Made by a program: the position numbers and the translations under genes. Source: an uncultured Rhodanobacter sp. (GTDB lineage: Bacteria; Pseudomonadota; Gammaproteobacteria; Xanthomonadales; Rhodanobacteraceae). Taken from it: DNA of 5,112 nucleotides. The notes under the pieces are model-generated. The model saw only the letters and a program-made list of their open reading frames with translations. It made no database searches and had not been told where the DNA came from. Shown one piece after another: positions 1-5,112 of the stretch (within the stretch, counting starts at the first letter, position 1; each line of letters starts with the position of its first letter). The DNA lies in assembly GCA_937906285.1 (NCBI GenBank), contig CALCWL010000212.1, forward strand, positions 1-5,112. The letters are read 5' to 3'.

Positions 1-1357
1 CCCGCCAGCGCTGCTTCCACGCGCTGCGCCAGAAGCGCGCGAACAGCATCACCGCCGCCACCGACAAGCCCGCGATCAGGCCGACCCACATGCCGCGTGC
101 GCCCATGCCATGGTGAAAGGCCAGCCACCAGCCCACCGGCATGCCCACCACCCAGTACGAGAACAGGGTGATCGCCATCGGCACGCGCGTGTCCTTCAAT
201 CCGCGCAGGGCGCCGTTGGCGGCGACCTGCACGCCGTCGGAAAACTGGAACAGCCCGGCCAGCATGATCAGCTGCGCGGCCAGCGCGATCACCCGGGTGT
301 CGTGCGTGTACAGCGACGCGATGAAGTGCGGCAGGCCCAGCATCAGCGCCGCCGACAGCAGTTGCGTCCCCAGCGTCAGCCCGATGCCGCAAAAGCCGGC
401 GTAGCGCACGCCCTGCTCGTCGCCGCGGCCCACCGCGTTGCCCACCCGCACGGTGATCGCCATCGCCAGACCGAGCGGGATCATGAAGAACAGCGAGGCA
501 ATGTTGATCGCCACCTGGTGACTGGCGATCACGTCCTCGCCCAGCGTGGCGATGATCAGTGCGGTGGCCACGAACAGTCCGGCTTCGGCCAGCAAGGTCA
601 CCGCCATCGGCGCCCCGATGTGCACCAGCTGGCCGATCCGGCCCAAGTGGGGCCATTCGAAGCGCTCGAACAGGCCCAGTCCGCGGTAGTTGCGCCGCAA
701 GATCACGTAGACACCGAACGCCAGCAACTCCAGCCACAGCACGATCGCGGTGGCCACGCCGCAGCCGTGCGCACCCTGCGGCGGGATGCCCAGCTTGCCG
801 AACATCAGCACGTAGCCCAGCGGCACCAGCAGCACCAGCCCGCCGAGGCTGAAGTACATCGACGGCCGCGTGAGCGACAGCCCTTCGGACAGACCGCGCA
901 GCGCAAAGTAGGCGGTCAGCGCGGGCGCGCCCCAGCTGATCGCCAGCAGGAAGCGCTGCACGTCGTGGCGCAGGCTCGCCGTCACCCCGATCAGCTCGAT
1001 CAGCGGCCCGGCGTGGCGCACCGCGAACCACAGCAGCGCGCCCATGCCCAGCGCCAGCCACAGCGCCTGGTGGAACACCGCGCCGACCTCATGGCGCCGA
1101 CCGGCACCGTCCAGCTGCGCCACCGACGGCGGCACCGCCATCATCATGCCGATGCCGCAGACGATCGCCAGCGACCAGATGCTGGCGCCCACCGCCACCG
1201 CACCTAGAACGTGCGCGCTGACGTGGCCGGCCAGCACCGCGTCGATCACGTTGCTGCCGACCGCGGCCAGCTGGGCGGCGATCAGCGGCAGCGCGAGGCG
1301 CACGGTGGCACGCACCTCATGCCGCAGGCGCGCACGCTCGGGTCGAAAGGGATTCAT
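1..1357 (-). CDS. norM: NorM-like MATE family multidrug/cation antiporter (3' end cut by window edge)
   Basis: Inner-membrane antiporter of the MATE family (two MatE halves, about 12 membrane helices), expected to export cationic drugs or dyes in exchange for Na+ or H+. The 452 codons present have no stop; the coding strand is the complement. Residues matching the three acidic sites of Vibrio cholerae NorM (D36, E255, D371) fall at D39 (NVIDAVLAG), E258 (TLLAEAGLF) and D374 (FQFSDGVQ), all offset by +3, which strongly supports the NorM branch and this reading frame. The second half carries the typical ASHQVAINIASLFFMIPLG stretch (278-296) and GALRGLKDTR (382-391). The last helix (about 421-442) is present, so probably only about 10 residues are missing. 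The chosen ATG at 1357 has GGAG 12 nt upstream, a rather long spacing; an in-frame ATG at 1399 would add 14 residues but has no visible ribosome binding site. Transcribed divergently from the DUF3667 gene. Substrate is unknown; the gene symbol denotes family resemblance. Confidence 0.93.
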   Translation of the reverse strand, partial: MNPFRPERARLRHEVRATVRLALPLIAAQLAAVGSNVIDAVLAGHVSAHVLGAVAVGASIWSLAIVCGIGMMMAVPPSVAQLDGAGRRHEVGAVFHQALWLALGMGALLWFAVRHAGPLIELIGVTASLRHDVQRFLLAISWGAPALTAYFALRGLSEGLSLTRPSMYFSLGGLVLLVPLGYVLMFGKLGIPPQGAHGCGVATAIVLWLELLAFGVYVILRRNYRGLGLFERFEWPHLGRIGQLVHIGAPMAVTLLAEAGLFVATALIIATLGEDVIASHQVAINIASLFFMIPLGLAMAITVRVGNAVGRGDEQGVRYAGFCGIGLTLGTQLLSAALMLGLPHFIASLYTHDTRVIALAAQLIMLAGLFQFSDGVQVAANGALRGLKDTRVPMAITLFSYWVVGMPVGWWLAFHHGMGARGMWVGLIAGLSVAAVMLFARFWRSAWKQRWR

Positions 1358-1383
1358 GGCGCGATGAAACTCCGGGATCGCAC

Positions 1384-1412
1384 ATTTTACCTGAGCCATC
1401 GGTCACGGGCAC
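1384..1412 (-). promoter_or_regulatory. Candidate sigma70-type promoter for the MATE gene
   Basis: On the minus strand TAAAAT (1389 to 1384) matches five of six bases of the -10 consensus and stands out in GC-rich surroundings. The hexamer 17 bp upstream, GTGCCC (1412 to 1407), is a poor -35 match (three of six). Transcription would start near 1377, giving a leader of about 20 nt before the ATG at 1357. This favours the 1357 start, because the alternative ATG at 1399 lies upstream of the predicted transcript. The weak -35 means this is a suggestion only. Confidence 0.35.
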
Positions 1413-1463
1413 GAGCCGGGGCGCCTATGCGAAGATCGGCGGTGCCTTTGCCCGGGGACCCTG

Positions 1464-2684
1464 ATGACGCAAGTACCCGCCTTGCCCCGCAACGCGCGAA
1501 TGCCGGACTTGCCCGGCGAGCGCCACTGCGCGAACTGTGGCGCCGTGCTGCAGGGCGAGTTCTGCCACGCCTGCGGGCAATCCGTGCGCAGCGTGCTGCG
1601 GCCCGTGCACGGCATGCTCGAGGACACGCTCGACCTGGTGGCCAACTGGGACGGCCGCGTGGTGCACACCTTGCCGCCACTGCTGCTGCGGCCGGGCTTC
1701 CTTACCCTGGAGTACTTCGCCGGTCGCCGCGTGCGCTACCTGGCGCCGTTCCGCACCATGTTCCTGCTGTGCCTGGCCGCGTTCTTCCTGCTACCGATGG
1801 TGCTGGACACCGGCGACACCGCGGACACGCCGATGAGGGTGACCGTGACCGGCGCGAGCTTCCAGGACGCGAAAACCCCGGCCGAAGTGGATCGCCTGCT
1901 GAAGAAGCAGCTGAAGCAGTTCGCGCCTACCGAGCAGATCCCCGTGGTTGGTTCGCTGGCCGCCCAGCAACTGGACAAGGCACGGCTGCAGCTGACCCGC
2001 GAGGCGATGCAGCGGCGCATCGCGCTGGGCGACACCACCGCCGTGGTGCCGCAGACGGTCGCCGACCTGCCCGCATTGCCGACCCCGCGCGTGCCCTCCG
2101 AAGCGGCCCGGCACAACCCGCTGGACATGGCCTGGGATGCGCAGAAATACCCGGTCAAGGTGAGCTGGCTGCCCGATTTCCTCAACAAGCGAATGAATCG
2201 GTCGCTGCAGCGCATGCACGACAACCTCGCCGCCATGCGCGGTCCGGGCGACCATTCGGCGGTCAAGACACGCCTGCTGGGCCAGGTGCTCGCCGCCCTG
2301 CCGGGGACGATGTTCTTCATGCTGCCGGCGTTCGCCCTGCTGCTGAAGGTGATGTACCTGTTCCGTCGCCGGCTCTACGTCGAACATCTGATCGTGGCTC
2401 TGCACAGCCACGCCTTCCTGTTCCTGTGCCTGCTGCTGGGAGTGCTGTTCCGGTTGCTGGCGGTGGCGCTGGAGCCACACGCGCGCTGGCTTTCCACGCC
2501 GCTGGGCTGGCTGATCACCGCGCTCTGGATCTGGGCGCCCACCTACCTGCTGGTGATGCAGAAACGCGTCTACCGGCAGGACTGGCCGATGACGGTGCTG
2601 AAGTACCTGGTGATCGGCTGGTGCTACTGCTGGCTGTTGGCCTTCGCCATCATCGGCGCCGCCGCCATGGGCCTGGCGGAATGA
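1464..2684 (+). CDS. DUF3667 domain-containing membrane protein with N-terminal zinc ribbon
   Basis: A 406-residue membrane protein of unknown function, recognised as DUF3667 from its N-terminal ribbon and membrane layout. The ribbon is CANCG (C22, C25) followed by FCHACGQ (C34, C37), a CxxC-x8-CxxC zinc site. Then come a conserved-looking PGFLTLEYFAGRRVRYLAPF block (77-96) and a first hydrophobic segment (about 97-115). A polar region of about 160 residues (116-275) is charged and partly helical. At least four further hydrophobic segments follow near 276-300, 308-336, 343-365 and 380-403, including YVEHLIVALHSHAFLF (305-320). The ATG at 1464 lies after GGGGA (1454-1458) at 5-nt spacing; an internal ATG at 1500 would also keep the ribbon but has no Shine-Dalgarno sequence. 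The stop is TGA at 2682-2684. The gene is complete and shows no frameshift. It is divergent from the MATE gene and 373 bp ahead of priA; neither neighbour suggests a role. Family assignment is from memory of the motif, and no function is claimed. Confidence 0.88.
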   Translation: MTQVPALPRNARMPDLPGERHCANCGAVLQGEFCHACGQSVRSVLRPVHGMLEDTLDLVANWDGRVVHTLPPLLLRPGFLTLEYFAGRRVRYLAPFRTMFLLCLAAFFLLPMVLDTGDTADTPMRVTVTGASFQDAKTPAEVDRLLKKQLKQFAPTEQIPVVGSLAAQQLDKARLQLTREAMQRRIALGDTTAVVPQTVADLPALPTPRVPSEAARHNPLDMAWDAQKYPVKVSWLPDFLNKRMNRSLQRMHDNLAAMRGPGDHSAVKTRLLGQVLAALPGTMFFMLPAFALLLKVMYLFRRRLYVEHLIVALHSHAFLFLCLLLGVLFRLLAVALEPHARWLSTPLGWLITALWIWAPTYLLVMQKRVYRQDWPMTVLKYLVIGWCYCWLLAFAIIGAAAMGLAE

Positions 2685-2814
2685 GTGTCCCCGGGGGTTT
2701 TGCACAGCGCAGCAACGCCCGGCAACCATGTGACGGGGATTTGTCGATTCTGTGAACGGTGACCGAACCCGTTTTGCAAGCCGTTGAATGACATCCGGTT
2801 TTTTTCATGACGAA

Positions 2815-2854
2815 AAGCTCGCCAAGCCGTCGCGGAAGGCGCCACGGCGGGCTT
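2815..2854 (+). other. Candidate stem-loop in the priA upstream spacer
   Basis: AAGCTCGCC (2815-2823) can pair with GGCGGGCTT (2846-2854) over nine positions, one of them a G-U wobble. The 22-nt loop can fold further through GCC (2826-2828) and GGC (2838-2840). No T run follows on the plus strand, so it is not a standard terminator for the DUF3667 gene. On the minus strand only a short CTTTTC follows. A stem of this quality can arise by chance in GC-rich DNA, hence the low score. Confidence 0.25.
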
Positions 2855-2874
2855 CACGGGCTGCACTCCCCGCC

Positions 2875-2909
2875 GCATCCACAGAGTTATCCACAGCGAT
2901 TGTGGATAA
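2875..2909. promoter_or_regulatory. DnaA-box cluster: two perfect boxes in inverted orientation plus one degenerate box
   Basis: TTATCCACA at 2887-2895 and its exact reverse complement TGTGGATAA at 2901-2909 are both perfect matches to the strong DnaA box. They form a 9-bp inverted repeat around the 5-nt centre GCGAT. A third site, GCATCCACA at 2875-2883, matches seven of nine positions and lies 12 bp before the first perfect box in the same orientation, so ATCCACAG is directly repeated at 2877 and 2889. Two perfect 9-mers within 23 bp are very unlikely by chance, and they fall in non-coding DNA. They end 148 bp before the priA start. The established role of such boxes is binding of the initiator DnaA. 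Whether this cluster regulates priA, titrates or reactivates DnaA, or belongs to an origin-like element is inference. The sites are too few to be called oriC with confidence, and no dnaA or dnaN is in view. Confidence 0.75.
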
Positions 2910-2940
2910 GCATGAAAACATCGTACTCATAACAACTTAC
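2906..2940. other. AT-rich tract abutting the DnaA boxes
   Basis: By hand count 11 of these 35 bases are G or C (about 31 percent), in sharp contrast to the GC-rich DNA on both sides. It begins within the last DnaA box and continues through CATGAAAACATCG and CATAACAACTTAC. Adjacent AT-rich DNA is typical of a DNA-unwinding element, but it may equally be promoter DNA. I see no repeated 13-mer of the kind found in the Escherichia coli origin. Confidence 0.55.
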
Positions 2941-3029
2941 TCGGCACTTCTCGACCTTCGGGCAGCAAGTGCACGCAACTGACCGGTCGAGGCGGGCGCT
3001 GGCGAGACGGGCCGAAAAGCACCCTCGGT

Positions 3030-3035
3030 TACACT
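3030..3035 (+). promoter_or_regulatory. Candidate -10 element for priA
   Basis: TACACT matches four of six bases of the -10 consensus, including the key first T, second A and last T. It sits 22 bp ahead of the priA ATG, so transcription would start near 3042 and leave a leader of about 16 nt containing the ribosome binding site. No good -35 hexamer is visible 16-18 bp upstream, where the DNA is GC-rich. A different promoter inside or beside the AT-rich tract at 2906-2940 is also possible. Confidence 0.3.
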
Positions 3036-3048
3036 GCCGGACGCCATC

Positions 3049-3053
3049 GAGGT
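3049..3053 (+). promoter_or_regulatory. Ribosome binding site of priA
   Basis: GAGGT (3049-3053) lies 4 nt before the ATG at 3058. It is a good Shine-Dalgarno match at acceptable, slightly short spacing. With no other start codon between the in-frame stop at 2982 and this ATG, it fixes the priA start. Confidence 0.7.
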
Positions 3054-3057
3054 CCCC

Positions 3058-5112
3058 ATGCCGAGCGTTCTTCGCGTCGCCCTGCCGCTGCCGCTGCCTA
3101 CTCTGTTCGACTACCTCCCGCCCGCCGGGCATCTGCCGCGCCCGGGCAGTCGCGTGCTGGTGCCGTTCGGCCGCGACAAACTGGTCGGCGTGGTGGTGGA
3201 GAGCGGCGTCGAATCGGTGCTGGCCGGCCCCCGGCTCAAGCCGGTACTGCGGGCACTGGACGACGAACCGCTGCTGGACACCGAACTGCTGCAGACGTTG
3301 GCCTGGGCCTCCGATTACTGGCTTGGCGCGCCGGGCGAGGTCTGCACCAATGCGCTGCCGCTGGCCCTGCGCGAGGCCCGGCCGCTGCCGGCGATCGGCG
3401 AGGAATACTGGGCGCTCACCGCGACCGGCCACGAAGCGCTCGCGGCCGGCAGTCGCCGTGGCGGCAGCCGCGCGCTGCTGGCTCTGCTGGCTGACGGCGC
3501 GCTCGGCGCACAGGAGCTGAACGAGCACCAGAGCGGCTGGCGCGAGGCTGCCCGGCGCCTCGTCGCCGCCAGCCTGATCGAACGCCGCGACCGCGCGCCG
3601 ACCGAACCACGGGCCGTGTCGACGGCTCCCGTCCTCAGCGACGAGCAGCAGCAGGCGGTGGCCGCAGTCGGCGCCAGCTTCGGCCAGTACCAGCCGTTCC
3701 TGCTCGATGGCGTCACCGGCAGCGGCAAGACCGAGGTCTACCTGGCCCTGATCGAGCAGGTGCTGGCGCAAGGCAAACAGGCGCTGCTGCTGGTGCCGGA
3801 GATCGGCCTGGCGCCGCAGACCGTGCGCCGCCTGCGCGAACGGCTGGGGGTGGCGGTGGAAGTGCTGCATTCCAATCTCGCCGAAGGCGATCGCGCGCGC
3901 GCCTGGCTGCGTGCACGCGCCGGCACCGCACGGGTGATCCTGGGCACGCGCTCGGCGATCTTCACGCCGCTGCCGCAGGCCGGCCTGATCATCGTCGACG
4001 AGGAGCACGACGCCTCCTACAAGCAGCAGGACGGCTTCCGCTACCACGCCCGCGACCTGGCCGTGGTACGCGCCCGCGCGCTGGGCGTGCCGGTACTGCT
4101 GGGTTCGGGCACGCCGTCGCTGGAATCGCTGGCCAATGCCGAGGCCAGCCGTTATCGCCAGCTGCACTTGCGCGCGCGCCCGGGCGCGGTGCGCGCGCCC
4201 CAAGTGCAGATCATCGACATCCGCGCCCAGCGCCTGCAGCACGGCCTGTCGCCGGCGCTGCTGAGCGCGGTGGCCGAGACGATCGCACGCGGCGAGCAGG
4301 CGCTGGTGTTCCGCAACCGCCGCGGCTATGCGCCGGTGCTGCTGTGCCATGCCTGCGGCTGGCATGCGGAATGCCCGAACTGCCAGCGCCCGCTGACCCT
4401 GCATGCGAGGCGGCACCAGCTGATCTGCCATCACTGCGACCGCCGCCAGCGCGTGCCCACGGCGTGCCCCGCCTGCGGCGCCGCCCAACTGACCGCCCAG
4501 GGCCACGGCACCGAGCGACTGGAGGAAGCGCTGCTGGCGCGATTCCCCGAGGTGCCGGTGTTGCGCGTGGACCGCGAAACCACGCGGCGCAAGGACGCCT
4601 TCGACGAGATCCTGGCCAGCCTGGCGGACGAGCGACCGGCGATCCTGGTCGGCACCCAGATGCTGGCCAAGGGCCACGACCTGCCCAACCTCACCCTGGT
4701 CGCCATCGTCGGCGTGGACGAGGGCCTGCACAGCATCGACTTCCGCGCCGGCGAGCGGCTGGCGCAGCTGGTGGTGCAGGTCGCCGGCCGCGCCGGCCGC
4801 GCGCGCAAGCCCGGGCAGGTGCTGCTGCAGACGCACCAGCCCGACCACCCGCTGCTGCGCAACCTGCTCGCCCACGGCTACGCGGCCACGGCACGCGAGC
4901 TGCTGGCCGAGCGCCGGCTGACCGGGCTGCCGCCCTACAGCCACCAGGCGCTGCTGCGCGCCGAGGCGACCGCGCGCGAGGCGGTCGACGCGTTCCTTGC
5001 CGCCGCCCATGCCGCGTTGCCCGCCGACGCGGGGTTGCAGATCGCCGGCCCGATGCCGGCGCCGATGGCGCTGCGCGCCGGTCGCCAGCGCGGCCAGTTG
5101 CTGATCGAATCG
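3058..5112 (+). CDS. priA: Primosomal protein N' (PriA), replication-restart 3'-5' helicase; 3' end cut by window edge
   Basis: PriA recognises abandoned replication forks and D-loops and uses ATP to unwind DNA and load PriB/DnaT, DnaC and DnaB, restarting replication away from oriC. The 685 codons in view are open to the last base. Visible in order: an N-terminal 3'-end-binding domain (about 1-105), a winged-helix region (about 112-180), Walker A GVTGSGKTE (218-226, K224), Walker B DEEH (314-317), GSGTPS (349-354), and a cysteine cluster in lobe 2 with eight zinc ligands at C430, C433, C439, C442, C457, C460, C470 and C473. The helicase motif QVAGRAGR (574-581) and the beginning of the C-terminal domain follow. 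The lysine and all eight cysteines sit six residues before their Escherichia coli counterparts (K230; C436 to C479), so the protein is colinear with the 732-residue family member and lacks only about 40 residues here. No key residue is missing. The start is fixed by GAGGT at 3049 and the in-frame stop at 2982. The DnaA-box cluster upstream raises the possibility of DnaA control. Confidence 0.97.
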   Translation, partial: MPSVLRVALPLPLPTLFDYLPPAGHLPRPGSRVLVPFGRDKLVGVVVESGVESVLAGPRLKPVLRALDDEPLLDTELLQTLAWASDYWLGAPGEVCTNALPLALREARPLPAIGEEYWALTATGHEALAAGSRRGGSRALLALLADGALGAQELNEHQSGWREAARRLVAASLIERRDRAPTEPRAVSTAPVLSDEQQQAVAAVGASFGQYQPFLLDGVTGSGKTEVYLALIEQVLAQGKQALLLVPEIGLAPQTVRRLRERLGVAVEVLHSNLAEGDRARAWLRARAGTARVILGTRSAIFTPLPQAGLIIVDEEHDASYKQQDGFRYHARDLAVVRARALGVPVLLGSGTPSLESLANAEASRYRQLHLRARPGAVRAPQVQIIDIRAQRLQHGLSPALLSAVAETIARGEQALVFRNRRGYAPVLLCHACGWHAECPNCQRPLTLHARRHQLICHHCDRRQRVPTACPACGAAQLTAQGHGTERLEEALLARFPEVPVLRVDRETTRRKDAFDEILASLADERPAILVGTQMLAKGHDLPNLTLVAIVGVDEGLHSIDFRAGERLAQLVVQVAGRAGRARKPGQVLLQTHQPDHPLLRNLLAHGYAATARELLAERRLTGLPPYSHQALLRAEATAREAVDAFLAAAHAALPADAGLQIAGPMPAPMALRAGRQRGQLLIES
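4162..4209. repeat. Imperfect inverted repeat inside priA
   Basis: CTGCACTTG (4162-4170) is the exact reverse complement of CAAGTGCAG (4201-4209). Inside these arms CGCGCGC (4171-4177) can pair with GCGCGCG (4191-4197), leaving a 3-nt CCC bulge (4198-4200) and a 13-nt loop. The transcript could therefore form a long, very stable hairpin of 9 + 7 bp. It encodes the linker between the two helicase lobes (about residues 369-384, LHLRARPGAVRAPQVQ), a variable part of PriA, so the structure may simply reflect Arg/Ala/Pro codons in GC-rich DNA. Confidence 0.5.

Larger units (their letters stand above)
2685..3057. other. 373-bp non-coding spacer between the DUF3667 gene and priA
   Basis: No convincing gene lies here. 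The frame of priA is closed by a TGA at 2980-2982, and between that stop and the ATG at 3058 there is no ATG, GTG or TTG, so priA cannot start earlier. In order the spacer holds a CCCCGGGGG stretch just after the DUF3667 stop, a run of seven T (2799-2805), a possible stem-loop (2815-2854), the DnaA-box cluster (2875-2909), an AT-rich tract (2906-2940) and a possible priA promoter (3030-3035). I found no GC-rich hairpin directly followed by a T run, so no intrinsic terminator for the DUF3667 gene is called. No perfect core of an IHF site (ATCAA or its complement) is present. Confidence 0.8.

Noticed and set aside
110..1207. A 365-codon open frame on the plus strand opposite the MATE gene
   Set aside because: Low-complexity His/Gln/Arg-rich translation antisense to a well-supported transporter; a shadow frame.
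2698..2706. TTTTGCACA as a further DnaA box
   Set aside because: Two mismatches in the core (positions 3 and 5), and it lies about 170 bp from the cluster; not convincing.
1791..2729. Minus-strand open frames opposite the DUF3667 gene (also 1736-2320)
   Set aside because: Antisense shadows with compositionally biased translations and no domain; the plus-strand frame explains the region.
1211..2755. A 514-codon plus-strand frame spanning the divergent spacer and overlapping the DUF3667 gene
   Set aside because: It runs through the 5' part of the MATE gene and the spacer, and overlaps the DUF3667 frame, which has the zinc ribbon and membrane segments. Its Arg/Ala/Gly-rich translation has no motif.
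2755..2805. Possible intrinsic terminator for the DUF3667 gene ending in seven T
   Set aside because: The T run at 2799-2805 is not preceded by a stable stem; only 3-4 bp pairings with long loops are available, and the small AACGG/CCGTT hairpin lies too far upstream.
2788..2982. A 64-codon plus-strand frame ending shortly before priA and crossing the DnaA boxes
   Set aside because: No ribosome binding site, no recognisable protein features, and it covers the regulatory sites and the AT-rich tract; probably a chance frame.
2950..2991. Inverted repeat CTCGACC / GGTCGAG upstream of priA
   Set aside because: Seven-base arms separated by 28 nt are expected about once by chance in a spacer of this size.
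4783..4802. Tandem CGCCGGCCG repeat near the end of priA
   Set aside because: It encodes the repeated Ala-Gly-Arg of the conserved helicase motif QVAGRAGR, so protein function explains it.
2887..5010. A 707-codon open frame on the minus strand opposite priA
   Set aside because: It is the antisense of a clearly conserved helicase gene. Its product is rich in Gln, His, Arg and Ala with no recognisable domain, as expected for a reverse frame in GC-rich DNA.

Overview
The window is G+C-rich chromosomal DNA with strong G/C preference at third codon positions. PriA, a NorM-type MATE transporter and a DUF3667 membrane protein together suggest a high-GC gammaproteobacterium. A Xanthomonadales/Lysobacterales relative (Rhodanobacter- or Dyella-like) is my best guess, but this is inference from protein style rather than a marker gene. 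Nothing suggests mobile DNA: I see no tRNA, transposase, CRISPR array or integrase.

Layout: (1) 1-1357, minus strand: a NorM-like multidrug/cation antiporter, missing only its last few residues at the left edge. (2) 1358-1463: a 106-bp divergent spacer with a candidate promoter for the MATE gene. (3) 1464-2684, plus strand: a complete DUF3667 protein with an N-terminal four-cysteine zinc ribbon and several membrane segments, of unknown function. (4) 2685-3057: a 373-bp non-coding spacer. It holds a compact cluster of DnaA boxes (two perfect TTATCCACA-type sites facing each other plus a degenerate third), an AT-rich stretch of about 35 bp directly beside it, a candidate stem-loop and a candidate priA promoter. 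(5) 3058-5112, plus strand: priA, the replication-restart helicase, open to the right edge and lacking roughly its last 40 codons.

The three genes show no obvious shared pathway. The MATE gene is divergent from the other two, and the DUF3667 gene and priA are separated by too large a spacer to look like a tight operon. The most notable item is the DnaA-box cluster next to AT-rich DNA upstream of a replication-restart gene. It could be a DnaA-responsive priA promoter, a DnaA titration or reactivation site (datA/DARS-like), or a small origin-like element; the sequence alone does not decide. The genes themselves look intact and conventional, and the very long open frames antisense to them are GC-driven shadows.
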